Position numbers and translations under genes: made by a program. Below are positions 1 through 11,562 of a stretch of 64,000 nucleotides of DNA, in pieces. The stretch covers positions 11,043,330-11,107,329 of the forward strand of contig CM072154.1 of assembly GCA_036850595.1 (NCBI GenBank), given 5' to 3'. A model generated the notes under the pieces. That model had not been told where the DNA came from. It worked only from the letters and a program-made list of their open reading frames with translations, and ran no database searches. The stretch's first letter is position 1. Every line of letters starts with the position of its first letter. The stretch is from Rhyacichthys aspro. Taxonomy: Eukaryota; Chordata; Actinopteri; Gobiiformes; Rhyacichthyidae.

Positions 1-1453
1 CACCACAATTTGAGAAACTGGTGTATCCTTGCCCTTGGTCCATGGTACACAGTGAAAAAATAGAAGCAGATGCTTTTACAATCTGCATTCTCATGTCTCA
101 AATAACCAGACTGGACTGAAGGGGTGTGTGAAAGGCTTGTCCACATGTACAGCTGGTCACTGAGCTTGACCTGGCTGCGTGTCTGGAACAGATCTGAGCC
201 AATGTCCTGGTTTTAGAGGTTGTCAAGTGAGGAACAAACTATCTCACGTTCAAGTTACCAACTGTGACCATCCAAAAGTATGGGTCAGTGTAGTTAATTG
301 GCTCTGGACTTTGATTAAGACTATTATGGTAACGGTATAAAGAATAAATAGCGTATACTAGTTATGGTTATTTTGTACTAGGGTGTGTACAACACCTTGA
401 GAAACTATGAAAGTTTAAAATCTCTAAGGATAACTAAGAATCCTATATTGACCTGGAAAAACATGTTGTTCTGAACCAGCTAAAAGCAGTTCAGCTTATC
501 ACCAGGTGAGCAGCCAGATGGCTTTAGGGATTTTAAGAGACGCACAAATACTGAAGATGTGTGCACTTCACAGCCTAAGTAGAAGCTGGGGCTGAAAGTA
601 GCAGGTGTCATTTATGATGTTGTTGTATAAAGGTCCAGTGAGTAAAGTAGTTACCATCACCCCACTGTAGTAATAGAGATGAGTTAGGAATGAGCAAAAA
701 CAGGACACTTATGCAAGCCAAACACATACTTTCTTTTAAATGTATTTTGTGAAGACACATATTTAGTTAGAATCTAATGAGATTATACTGTTCTCTCAGG
801 CCTAGTGATAAAGAAACAATGTTGTAGTGTAAGAGATAACTTATTTAACTAACCCACTGAAATAGTCAGGTCAAATGTTGTTTAAATAGCGAGATAAATT
901 CTTATTCTTACCTATCTTATAGGATGAAACTGCAGGCACCTGATGCGGTCTGAAGGTGCGGATGGCTTGAAGAGGACTCAGTTTTGACTATGGCCCATTG
1001 GTGGATAGACTCTCTGCGGACCGCTGTAGGTCTCTCTCTCAGGTCCTGCTGTCTCTGAAATGCTGTGGACTGACCGTTCCTTTTATAGGCTCTGAGCCTG
1101 GCTCGTGCGGATGGGACACATGGAGGTGGGCGGGGGCTGGGAGAGAGAGCGGCCACGAAACGTGCTCATGTTCGGATCATGTTCTCTTTGGTAACTATCC
1201 GACTGCACGAGAAAGTCAGTGACGCCAAACACAACAAAAGTCTGGATGCTGACAGTCTGGCTCTGCTTCAGAGAGACTAAACTACGGGCTGCTGCTGAAC
1301 GAGACGTCAAGAAAAATGGCTGCTTGTTGTTGTAAAGAATTAATGTTATATAGTTATAATTAACTTAAAAGTCAGTTATTAGTCAAATACCAGTGAGCGA
1401 CTAGATTCACGTTGTATGTGGGGTAATAATCAAAGGTCTATTAATGATTAACA
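1..1453. other. Intergenic, no gene recognised
   Basis: The stretch is AT-rich and carries only short open frames that lack splice-consistent partners or recognisable protein similarity. A moderately GC- and CpG-richer patch lies at about 1080-1320 and could be a promoter or a leftover exon of a gene outside the window, but nothing ties it to a product. Confidence 0.5.
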
Positions 1454-1525
1454 TCCCTGGTGGTCTAGTGGTTAGGATTCGGCGCTCTCACCGCCGCGGC
1501 CCGGGTTCGATTCCCGGTCAGGGAA
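1454..1525 (+). tRNA. tRNA-Glu (anticodon CTC)
   Basis: This 72-nt gene folds as a complete cloverleaf. The acceptor stem pairs TCCCTGG with the 3' CAGGGAA end, the D arm contains the A-box-like TGGTCTAGTGG, the anticodon loop reads CTCTCAC with anticodon CTC (Glu), and the T arm holds the perfect B-box GGTTCGATTCC between CCGG stems. There is no intron. A short T-run follows directly and may serve as a weak Pol III terminator. It decodes GAG codons in cytosolic translation. Isolated tRNA-Glu genes are common in fish, and nothing suggests degeneration. Confidence 0.95.
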
Positions 1526-2137
1526 TTTATATGTCTTACAGTGCCATCTACAGAACAACCAGTGTACTGTAGAGTAGACGATCCATAAATGAAGCAATTA
1601 GCAAACTATACAGACCAGACCAGACAAAATGACGAACATTGTTGAGACTTTAATTAAAAAAATCATAATAAAAAAAAATACTATTTTTGTATTCAAGATT
1701 TACTGACTTCAACTTTTTAATTGCATCCCAATAAATAAAAAGTGAGTTTTAACAACTTACAACTATGGTGTATTAAAGCAACACATTGTAGCTACTGTAA
1801 AAATTCATTGAAAAAATTTCCTCAAGGTCATTCTGAAGGTTAGTTAACATTTGAAAGTAATAATATGCCCTATGCAAGCTCTCCACGTTCCACTATAACA
1901 CACACACACACACACATACATATATGCAGTACATTTAACACATACAAATCACACCAAAATAAAAATCAAAACTTTCCACACATCTATAATGCATGATTAA
2001 TGTTTAAATACAGCTGGTTTTAAATAAAGAGTATTAATAAAAGTGGCAAAGACAAGTCTATAAAAAAGAAAACAAAACAATACAGTGTATCAAGGAGGGA
2101 ATAACTATTTGTGGTCACTGGAATTGCAGAGGTGACT
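1526..2137 (-). other. tpd52l2: Probable tpd52l2 3' UTR and flank
   Basis: This AT-rich stretch lies downstream of the tpd52l2 stop on the minus strand. It contains a (CA)n microsatellite at about 1898-1916. A minus-strand ATTAAA-type element near 1650 is a candidate polyadenylation signal. No other gene is visible. Confidence 0.4.
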
Positions 2138-4517
2138 TCATGGGCAATGTCTTGCAACTCTTCTGGCATATCCTGAAGGGTCTCCATTGGTTGTCTTTGA
2201 ACCAGTCATCTTATCCTAAAAATAATGATACCATCAGTTGGGTCCAGCAACACGAACTTCATTATGTTCTGTACCAACAAACCCACCTTCACGCTGCCAG
2301 CCATATCCTCAAATGACTTCAATGTAGGGGAGTGTCTACGGACATAAAAACATGAACAATGTGACAAATGCATTTTTACCAATGATATAAAGCGAAGTTT
2401 AAACTCAAATAAAAACAAAAAGATCTAGATTTAACATTTTACCTCATAGACGGCATGCTTATAGTGTGTCTGTCACAATGAAGCAAGAAAAGAATAAGGT
2501 AAATATAAATACAACAACCAATGATTAAAACATTTTAGATTGTTTGTTTAGGCCACATATGGTAGCTCAATGTCATGTCATCATTTAATCATTCAGCCAA
2601 ACTCTTACCGTGGGGGGCTTGGGAGAGGCAGAGCTCTGTGAGGGTTGTAGCATTGGGGCAAAGACAGACAAAGACAATGTCAAACAAGATTTAGTCTCAA
2701 GATCAAAGACCTACTTCAGATGATCTACTGACTGGATTATAGCTACTGGCACAACAACAATAACAGAATAACAGGAAACACATAATAGACAACTACTCAA
2801 AACTTCTGTTGTTTTGTGTTAATTCCATGGGGGGAACTCACCAAACAGCTGACAAAAACATGTGTAGCACACAGTGTAGGCCTATTTAGTCACACAATTT
2901 GTGTTGGCCTATTATGTGTCATGCTTTATTGCTTTTTTCTCTGTATATATTGCTTTAGATACTTTCCTAAATGCATTTGAGAAAAAAAAGTAAAATGTCT
3001 CAAAAAAAAAAATAAAAAAATGTAGAAAGTATGAAGCATTGTTTAGGGAAACTTTGATACCTCATCTCTGCCAGTCTCCTGGTGACAGTCTCACCCATAC
3101 TGGACAGGGCAGAGGATGTGACATGGCCTGCGTAAGAGAAACTCTCTTTGGTCCTCATATAGCTGCCAGAAATAAAAATGTACAACACAACTAGTTAAAC
3201 AAATACTTAATCCACAACTCATTAACAATAGGCCCATTTACGTCAGTGGCTATTGTCCATCTGGCAGCTGAACATCTTGGCTCCCTGTGCTTCAAACAAA
3301 TGCTGCTAGTTAGTTCTGGCGTTGCCTGTTAATACTGCTCCTTGTGCTAAGTCAGGCTGTAAGGCTATTAACGGGGCACCAATCCTATTTGTCCTGGAAA
3401 ATCCCATCACTTATTTCTTAGACAGAATACCTTATGGACATGTGAGCAAAGGAAAACCCAATATAAGAAGACACGGTGCAAATGTTTGTAAGCATATGGT
3501 GCAAGTAGGATGAGTAACACTCACACGCTGGAGTGGCTGATGTCATCCAGTGTAGCAGAAGCTGTGAGATATCTGCAACCAGAGAAGAACATGTTCAGTG
3601 TGGAGATTATATCCTGACTTAAAAGAGAACATGGCAGTCATTAGTGTGGTTATGTAAGTAGGTGACACAAAGCAAATTGCCTGCCTTGCACAGGATTTTG
3701 TCTTAAAGCTTTGATGTGTAATAGAGTCCTTAACAATTCTGATACAAACTATTGTGATATAATGAGGTTTTAGGGACAAGATTTAAGACTTCTAGAAAGT
3801 AGTGTTTGTGACCAAGATTCCTGCACTTACGGGGTTGAAGTCTGGACGTCTTGCCAACCTTTAGACAGATTCTGTTTGATGTTGGCCAGAGGGCTCAAAC
3901 CAAGTTGCCTCCTTATATCTGCTGCACTTTTTTCTTTGGCCAAAAGCACTTGCCGCAAAGTCTGAATCTCATCCTCCATCTTTGCAAGAGAAAAATAAAG
4001 TCATCTTTTTTGTTGTTCATGGAGAAAATTTGCAGGCCAATAATATTGTTGAATTACCTTTGCAAGCTCAATCTGTAGATTTTCTTTGTCCTCCTCTGTC
4101 AGTTCAGATGGTGAGCATCCATTACCTGAGACCCTTGCTGAGAAATTCATTGATGATGTTCCAGCGAAACCTTCAACAAAATTAATGCGCTGTAATATGT
4201 AATTCATTTATTTACACCTTTAATTAAGGCTGCTAAATATGTGTACTTTTCAAGCTATGTTTTACTTCAACAAACTTAGAGCTGGGTATGAAGCAGTGTT
4301 ATAAAACAATAGCAATTATTGTGTTTACCGTGGAGCTGTCCAGAGTGCTGAACCTCAGTAAAGTCCTGCTAAACAAAGCTAATCGGCTAAAGCTAACGCT
4401 ACTTGTTGCACACGCGGGTAAACTGTTTATTTTGCGCGTAAAAGTATTTTAAGCTGACCTGATATTTATTTGTAATTAAAGCATAATATGTGTTTTCATC
4501 TTACCTTGCCGACTCAT
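2138..4517 (-). CDS. tpd52l2: Tumor protein D52-like 2 (D54 family)
   Basis: The protein is a small coiled-coil adaptor of the TPD52 family, which acts in vesicle trafficking and forms homo- and heteromers through its coiled coil. Constitutive coding exons on the minus strand are 4505-4517, 4058-4170, 3831-3979, 3525-3572, 3061-3162, 2287-2335 and 2138-2215, giving 183 residues with all phases consistent. It starts MSRQGFAG; the coiled coil spans about residues 27-75 (EEDKENLQIELAK, MEDEIQTLRQVLLAKEK). The family signatures KQNLSKGWQDVQ, SYAGHVTSSALSSMGETV and SPTLKSFED follow. The exon at 3525-3572 (YLTASATLDDISHSSV) sits where D54 carries its extra insert, and together with the RRQLGLSPL segment it favours TPD52L2 over TPD52 or TPD52L1. 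The neighbour dnajc5 supports this, as the two are adjacent on human 20q13.33. The C-terminal exon diverges from mammals and is the least certain part. Confidence 0.88.
2443..2469 (-). CDS. tpd52l2: tpd52l2 optional 27-nt exon (HTISMPSMR)
   Basis: A 27-nt segment is flanked by a good acceptor (gtgacag) and donor (gtaaaa). It fits the phase-2 junction between exons 3061-3162 and 2287-2335 and adds HTISMPSMR without changing frame. TPD52L1 (D53) carries a very similar optional segment with the core HSISMPAMR at the same place, so this is probably a real cassette exon. Inclusion cannot be judged from DNA alone. Confidence 0.75.
2609..2635 (-). CDS. tpd52l2: tpd52l2 second optional 27-nt exon
   Basis: A second 27-nt segment has an acceptor (ccctcacag) and a donor (gtaaga) and is compatible with the same phase-2 junction. 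It would insert a proline-rich ALPLPSPPR-type peptide. Its length equals that of the neighbouring cassette, so either, both or neither can be included with the frame kept. I have no protein homology for it, so it rests on splice signals and phase. Confidence 0.5.
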
Positions 4518-4680
4518 AGCTGCCACATTCAGCGGTGTGTTTTGAGTAGTGAGGGAGAGCCGGTTGTGTCCATCCAATCGGCTCTGCACGGCGCGGGAGG
4601 CAGGCTAGGATCAATGAGGCTATTATTGGGAGCGTGGCTGTTTACACACGGTAACACTTAGCACTAAGCTCAACCACATC
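4518..4680 (-). promoter_or_regulatory. tpd52l2: tpd52l2 promoter region
   Basis: The segment just upstream of the first coding exon is GC- and CpG-rich compared with its surroundings and contains a CCAAT box (ccaatcgg, near 4575) and a GC-rich patch. It is the likely start region. There is no TATA box at a convincing distance. Confidence 0.45.
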
Positions 4681-5240
4681 TGCCAATGACTTCACTGTCT
4701 TTACAACACGGGCAGGTAAAAAGTAAGAGTCTCAATGAATGACTGACTGAATGAATAATAGGCTAGAATAATGATTGAAAAACAAAATGGATGAAGCATG
4801 TACAAATACTAGGATGCAAAAGTAATAAAAAAGGACATGCCAAACTTATTATCGGCTGTTTTACATGTTTAACAATAGCCTTACCAAAAAACAAATGAAG
4901 ATATATGATATGATTAATTATTGTCTACAGTGTGAAGTTTGTCCATGAAGTTTCGAGTGATACTTTGAAAGTCTCTCTATATTCACAAAAACGATTAGTC
5001 GCCATCTGCTGGTAGGAAACAGAAGCAAGACATGAGTTGCTCTCTTGTGAAGATCTCATAAATTCACTTAAGAGCTGAGGTAAGTCAGCAGCAGCTGATG
5101 ATTAAATTTATGACATACATCTGTCATTTTATTAGGCCTGTCAGAATAAAGTGAAATTGCAAGAGGATGGAGTTAAAGTATTTTCTCCATAACTTCTGTG
5201 TTGTGATGACATTTCACGAGACACAAAATGTTCAAATGTT
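4681..5240. other. Intergenic between tpd52l2 and dnajc5
   Basis: No coding potential was seen. On the minus strand at about 5000-5014 the sequence reads CCAGCAGATGGC, which resembles the CTCF core. Confidence 0.4.
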
Positions 5241-6853
5241 CCAGAACATTTATTCAACAACAGGAAATCAGATCAATAATCCACTTGTTTTCATCCAAAC
5301 ACACAATTACCATGCTACAACATAAACATTAAAGTTTATACTTTATATGGGTAAAGTGTATGTACAAGCAACCTTAACAATGAAACCATTCCTGCTCAAT
5401 TCAGAGGTTATGTTACAACACCATATCAGTTAAAATGACAGCCAATCATCATTGAAATATGAAGTATAAAATAAATAAAATAAAAAATTGCATCATATAA
5501 CCATTTCACTATAATTACACTATATATCGAGTTATTTCCTGATCATTGATCCATTATAGTTTTTTAAAACACAGTGCATTCAACTAAGAACATTTACAGT
5601 AGCATTTTTTAGTATCTCGATGAAAAAGCCATGACAGATACATCTAGGTTCCATCAAAGGTTACAGGAAACATCATACAAGGGCCACAGAGGTCAACATC
5701 CATACCGTTAAGAGCATAGGGTGGGCAACAGGAGCTCACCAGTTGTAAACGATTTAAACACATTATTAGCATCTATGGAAGTGGCACAGATGTTCATGGC
5801 AATTTATGGCAATTTGTAAATGTGTGGCAAAAAATAGAAATTTGGAAGTATGAAAAAGTCATCATACCCAGAGCTGCCTGAAATGCTGGCTCAAACGATA
5901 TGTCTTTAAACAAAAATCTACGATTGAATAAAGTCAACAAGGACAAATGGTCACAGCATTATTAGACTTTCTTTTAAAACACAAATACTAAAAAAACATG
6001 ATCTCTCCAGACTGCACCTAATGTTCCCATGAGGATATTCTGCAAGCTTAGATTCTTAATAAAGTCAAATTATTTATTTTTTCAAGTCAAAATCTGAACC
6101 AGGACTGCTGCAAACAGAAATGATCAACACACCTGAATGAATTACTAAATTACCTGAAGCTCCTTGACTTTATGTTGCACATAGTCCATGAATTAATACC
6201 TGTAATAGCCAAAAATAATTCATAAATAATTCATAATCCAAAATAAAGTTATGCTTAACAAACTCAACAACAAACAGAACAATGCACTCCTGGAAACACA
6301 ATAAAGATGAACAAACACAGTGCCAAAGACATAATGTAGGTCTAATGGCAGGTGGTATTTCCAACTAACAAACACATCTCACTAACTGGCACCTTCCTTC
6401 ATCTTTTCCCTTAGCATAAATGATCACCTCGTCTTTATCCCCCTCCCAGTGAAATGTGCTCTTTTGAACAGATTGCACATACAAACCTTGCAAAGTAAAA
6501 ACATTGCCAAAGAAATTTTGGTGACCTTCTGGAAACCAGAGTGCATGCTACACCATGATGCAACACATAGGAAAGGAGTTTTGTTGACCTTTGTGGATAA
6601 AGGCCAAAAAGAAAATAAAAGGAAACAATTTACTTGTTTCGCTTATCTTTGCATTGTAGGGGATTGGAACAATCATGGGGGATGTAAGGGGGATGGATGT
6701 GTCTTCATTAGTTCCTTTTTTGAGCCATGCTTTCTTGTCCCCTCCACTGCATGGCTTTCTGTCTGAAGTGGAAAATGGATTGCCTCTTTCATCTGACTGA
6801 GGTGGAGCAGGGACGCGGGCAGGACCACAAGCCAGGGTTAAAACAAATGGGGG
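5241..6853 (-). other. dnajc5: dnajc5 3' UTR (long)
   Basis: About 1.6 kb separates the dnajc5 stop codon from the next strong minus-strand AATAAA (plus-strand tttatt near 5249). The stretch is AT-rich with no protein-coding frame of interest. A long 3' UTR is typical of CSP-alpha genes, so it is assigned to dnajc5. The exact 3' end is inferred. Confidence 0.55.
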
Positions 6854-7697
6854 TTAGTTGAAGCCGGTGTCAGTGTGGTAAGAATATTGACCATCTGATG
6901 TTAACTGGGTTGTCTCTGTTGCCGACGGCTGCAGCACTATGGGCTCTCCACCAGCCTCTGTTGACAAACAATTGGACAGGTACATTGTTAAATAACCTGT
7001 CTATGACGTCTAAATGTTTGCTCTCTTGGTTCTTTTCTTACCTCTCTCATCAGACTGCAGCTGGGCCTCCAGATCTTCAGGAGACACATAAAAGTCCTGA
7101 TCCTGGGTGTCTCTAGGCCGTGGTTTACATTTACCACAGCAGCAATTACAGCAACAGCACAGGCAGCAACAGAAGTAGCAGCCAGTGGCCACCCCACACA
7201 GTACAAACAGAGCCTGCAGGCAAGAGAACAATTGTGAATGTTCAAGCAGAAAAATAGCACCAGACAATGATTCAAGCCTTTTCTAAAGACTTACCTTGGC
7301 CCACCAACTTGATAGGACGAAGTAAGTGTTAACATTCTCCTCTCCAAACTGCTCAGCAACATACAGTCCAAGGGAACCATATTTGTCATAAATATTACGT
7401 TTTGTGGGGTCGTTCAGAATAGCATGGGCGTTGTTTATCTCCTTGAATTTATCAGCTGCTTCTGGATTGTCAGGATTCTTGTCTGGGTGAAACTTTAAGG
7501 CCAATTTTCTAGGAGAATAGCAATCATATAACATATGTAAAGGATTCCCTCAGAATGAAAATTATATGACTAATTGGGAAGCCTTACCTGTAGGATCTCT
7601 TTATATCATCATTTGTGGCCAACTTGTCAACTCCCAAAACATGATAAAGGGACTCACCAGCAGTGGACAGAGAGCGCTGCCTCTGGTGCTCAGCCAT
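6854..7697 (-). CDS. dnajc5: DnaJ homolog C5, cysteine-string protein alpha
   Basis: The protein is the Hsc70 co-chaperone of synaptic and secretory vesicles that keeps SNAREs such as SNAP-25 folded. Coding exons are 7588-7697, 7295-7508, 7042-7213 and 6854-6957, giving 199 residues. It starts MAEHQRQRSLSTAGESLYHV. The J domain covers about residues 14-82 with the Hsc70-activating HPD at 44-46 and the conserved YDKYGSLGLYVAEQFGEE that follows. The linker NTYFVLSSWWAK leads to the palmitoylated cysteine string, with 13 Cys between residues 114 and 137. The tail has FYVSPEDLEAQLQSDE and ends YHTDTGFN, as in mammals. The human Leu115-Leu116 pair is Val116-Ala117 here. A non-coding first exon is likely at about 8417-8560. 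Teleosts often have two copies, so an a/b suffix cannot be given. Confidence 0.97.
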
Positions 7698-8416
7698 GAT
7701 GTCTCAGGTTAACAAGCTGAGCAAGAAAACGGAAATGTAATGCACTGCTTAACAGATTGGAGCTACAGCACAATCCTACTGAATGAGATATGTCACATAT
7801 CAGGTCTAGAAAAGGTTTATATGAGATAACCACCCAGATAGATGCATGTGGTGACGGGACATATGTCCATACAGACAAAATAAAACATGTAAGAATTGTT
7901 TTTGTTGCTATTATTATTTATCAGATTTATGGTTGCACTAACGCAGTGTAGGCCTTGACCTCATCTGTCAGTTGACTGTCGTCCATTCCTACAATTACGC
8001 ATTTAAAAAGGTATAGCATTTATCACATTTAGCTGCAAAAAGGTAAAGTATTCATTAACAATATACGGGCCTCCTGGTGTTTGTCACGATTGTCAATAAT
8101 AGCCTTACTCTATTTGAAGCCCTGTGTAGCTCATTTGCACGTTTATGTCAATTTCACTTTCTTTCTCGCCTGTGCTGCGAATTGTATTCTATTGTGAAGT
8201 GTCTGTAAGAGGGATTAGACTGTGAATGCGAAACAAGGCATATAATCTCTGCAAGCATCATCAGCAGCAACACTGTCATAGCGCACAGCATCCATGTTGG
8301 TTTGCTTCCTGGCCTGCTCTTGATGCAAGAGAAGGATGGGGCGTCAGCAGTAATTTTCAAGGGCAGAGGCTAGTTTTTCACCAAAAATGAAAAAACAAAA
8401 CGCACAAATAGGCTCA

Positions 8417-8620
8417 CCTTTCAGCCGGCTCAAATGCGTAGCAATAAAAATATCCGACAGCTCCTGATGTTTGACAGTGTAGCGTGACTATGGCTGCATC
8501 TCGCACGTACCCGGACCTCTCTGGCTCTCACTACACAACCATGGACAGCTGCAGCAGTGCGTAGGCCACGCCCCCCATACGTTACGTTGACCCGACGTGC
8601 GCGCTCCCGAGCCATTTGGG
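8417..8620 (-). promoter_or_regulatory. dnajc5: dnajc5 5' non-coding exon and promoter
   Basis: On the minus strand a donor (CTGAAAG followed by gtgagcc) ends a candidate untranslated exon at 8417. The sequence upstream to about 8620 is CpG-rich with a GGGGGGCGTGG-type GC box near 8570. The coding exon has an in-frame acceptor just 5' of its ATG, consistent with a leader intron. Boundaries are inferred. Confidence 0.5.
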
Positions 8621-9940
8621 ACCATTTACAGTAAGGGCATGTTTAAGGCATAGGCTACAGGACCCCATCCAAAGTGAACAAACCTTGTCCCGTGCCTTAT
8701 CTTCTCTTTTGTGCAAATGTTTTCTTTATTAGGGCTTTTAAATAAACTATCATAGTCTTTCCTAATGCTAACTTACATTTACATTACAGACAAACAAGTA
8801 TAATCGCGAAATACAGGCAGCGTGAAGTTAGTTCACAGAAATACGATATTCACCTCCGGGTTGTTTCTATAGGGCCATGGTTGTGGGACTAAAGGGATCA
8901 TCATGATGTGAGATTTAACCTAATTTTTCATTTTAATTCTCCATATGGCTGATGGCTTCAGCCAGAGATAAAAGCTATTGTGTTGGGACAATGTGTAACA
9001 AAAACAATTTCCACATTACTGTTATTGTTAAAGTAATAGCAGTACAAATAAAGCCACAATTAAGAGGAGAAGGCAGTTGTTTAAAAAGGTGACAGGTATT
9101 TGTGTAATAGACAATGATATAAGTAGTAAAAATCAGTAAAATTTTGGTTGGAATGACCCACAAGATAAACACAACAAACAATACTTAAAAGGAACAAAAA
9201 GGTGAGCAAAGGGAAGCGAGATTAAAGATGTGAATGCAGCACTATCTCTAAGGCCAACAAACTAATAAACACAACAGCAACAGTGATTCTTGAGCTACAA
9301 GATGAACATCAGCCAAAAGAAATATCCAGTATGGAGAGGAAGGTTGGTTGAGATGAAGGTAAAAAAGAGAGGTTAAAAGTCAAAAGTATAAACTGGCTGT
9401 TCCCCAAACACAATAACTGCAGTTGGTTGTGACACACTGAGGGTAGAGACTGAACAATATCGGAAAACCCCCGGGCAGAAAGACGCATGATATAGCTGAA
9501 GGTTATTTTAATAAATCCAACATTAAATTACATTTATTGTTACTTTAAATTTTTTAGGACATTACTTTTAATTACATTATTGTTGCACCATGTTAATGTA
9601 TTTTGTAGCCTTGTTTATTTTAAACCCATTAACCACAACCACATTAGCAGACCACTTCTCATGTGCCTAGATCAGAAAGACTAAGCCACCATGTGGATTT
9701 GAATTTTTCTTACTTTTGTGACAGTTCAACGCCACAAAAATGTTAGATTGGGCAGAATCTGGGGGTGGATGTGCTCAACACAGCCAGACTCAATAGTGAC
9801 ACAGTAGGCTACCCCTGGAGGAGTGCTGCCTACTCCTGGATGAGTGTAGGCCATGGATGTGTTACGTGTAGGCTATCCATGATCGCAGGTACATCCTGTA
9901 GGAGCAGCAGTAACTGTTCCTCGGCAACGGTGACGTAGAA
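8621..9940. other. Intergenic between divergent dnajc5 and gid8
   Basis: No gene, RNA or recognisable repeat was seen. It lies between the 5' ends of dnajc5 (minus) and gid8 (plus), so it may hold shared regulatory DNA. Confidence 0.4.
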
Positions 9941-10147
9941 ATTCTGACCAATCACAAATCTGGCAACACTGATGTTCTATCGCGAGATATTCAGGTTAGC
10001 TTGGTTAGTTAGCTAACCACGATAAGGTTGAATTGTCTGCACGTAGCTTTCTGTTTAATTCGTATAAAATAACCACCGTATCTGCGGGCTGTGAATGGTT
10101 AAGTTGACAGGCCTGTGAAAAGGACTAACTGACGGACCCGTGTGAAG
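9941..10147 (+). promoter_or_regulatory. gid8: gid8 promoter and 5' non-coding exon
   Basis: The region holds a CRE-like GTGACGTAG, a CCAAT element in ACCAATCAC, and a TATCGCGAGATA palindrome close to the TCTCGCGAGA promoter element. A leader exon ends at the donor GTGAAG|gtaagt (about 10147). All lie about 350-530 bp upstream of the first coding exon. Confidence 0.6.
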
Positions 10148-10472
10148 GTAAGTTCTGCTGTTGCCCTCAACGAGCTAACTAGCAGCGGCTCGAGCCCAGG
10201 AGGAAATGGGTTTGTTTTGGAAGCAGCGAAGGATTTTCAAATCTTTATTTGCTGTTGTTAGCCTGCAGAATAAATTTAAGAGCAAGAGAATCATGGTTGT
10301 GGTGTGATATTTAGTCGGTATTTACCGTAACTTGTTGTTTCTACCTGCTTTAATTTTATAATATTTATTGTTACACAGCTGTAATTTCTATGTGTGTAGA
10401 TACAAAATATGGCCAAGCTGTGTCAGTCTTGCTTATGTTTCGCTGCACGACTTTTTGCCTTCCAGATTCCCA

Positions 10473-11562
10473 ATGATGAGTTATGCTGAAAAGCCAGAGG
10501 ACATCACAAAAGAGGAGTGGATGGACAAATTGAACAATGTTCACATACAACGGGCTGATATGAATAGACTCATTATGAATTACCTGGTTACAGGTGAGAC
10601 ATGCAAGTACAGAACCATTGCATTACATACAATACAGTATTTATTGTAATTGTCCCTTATTTTGTTTTCCTATCTGATCTCAAATATATAACCAGAGGGG
10701 TTTAAAGAGGCTGCAGAGAAGTTTAGGATGGAGTCTGGAATTGAACCAAGTGTGGACTTGGACTCCTTGGATGAAAGGATAAAGATTAGAGAAATGATCC
10801 TAAAAGGTCAGATACAGGAAGCTATTGCCCTCATCAACAGCCTACACCCAGAGCTACTGGACACAAACCGATACTTGTATTTTCATTTGCAGGTATGTTT
10901 GTGCAAAGAGTTGCAAAAGACACCATTAGCTTTAATAAACATATTGTCTTAATACAGTGCATAGTTGTCTGTTGAATCTAAAAATGAAAAAAATATTTTT
11001 CATAATGAATAATGTTCTCCATCACAGAATAGTTTTGAAAGGTTGTGAAACAAAATATTTGTTGACACTGTAAACATTTTGTCCTCTGCAGCAACAACAT
11101 TTGATTGAGTTAATCAGGCTAAGGGAAACTGAGTCAGCGCTTGAGTTTGCCCAGACACAGTTGGCTGAACAGGGGGAGGAGAGCCGTGAGTGCCTGACAG
11201 AGATGGAGAGAACGCTAGCTCTGTTGGCCTTTGACAACCCAGAAGAGTCACCCTTTGGAGATCTGCTCAACATGATGCAGCGGCAAAAGGCAAGTTGTTT
11301 ATTTATTTTAATTTTTTTAGTGGGATTTTGTGTTTGTCTACTGCTATGCCTAATTTTTTTTTTTTTTTTTTTTTGGAATTAAACTCAGGTATGGAGTGAG
11401 GTCAACCAAGCTGTGCTGGACTATGAAAACAGGGAGTCGACACCTAAACTGGCCAAACTTTTGAAGTTACTACTGTGGGCACAGAATGAGCTAGACCAGA
11501 AGAAGGTGAAATATCCAAAAATGACTGACCTTAGCACAGGCACCATTGAGGACCCTAAGTAA
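10473..11562 (+). CDS. gid8: GID complex subunit 8 (TWA1)
   Basis: GID8/TWA1 is a scaffold subunit of the CTLH (GID) E3 ubiquitin ligase in nucleus and cytoplasm. Coding exons are 10473-10593, 10696-10892, 11092-11289 and 11389-11562, giving 229 residues. Two ATGs are adjacent. The second gives the conserved MSYAEKP start of mammalian GID8 (228 residues), so the first adds one Met. The LisH motif is near residues 26-58 (MNRLIMNYLVTEGFKEAA), followed by CTLH (DERIKIREMILKGQIQEA) and the CRA domain (RLRETESALEFAQTQL onward). The protein ends TIEDPK. It is nearly identical to human as far as I can recall. The third intron uses a GC donor (AAG|gcaagt) and ends after a long T-tract with cag. Confidence 0.97.
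11354..11374 (+). repeat. Long T-tract before gid8 splice acceptor
   Basis: An uninterrupted run of about 20 T lies 14 bases upstream of the acceptor (aaactcag) of the last gid8 exon. It probably acts as an extreme polypyrimidine tract and is likely length-polymorphic. Confidence 0.85.
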
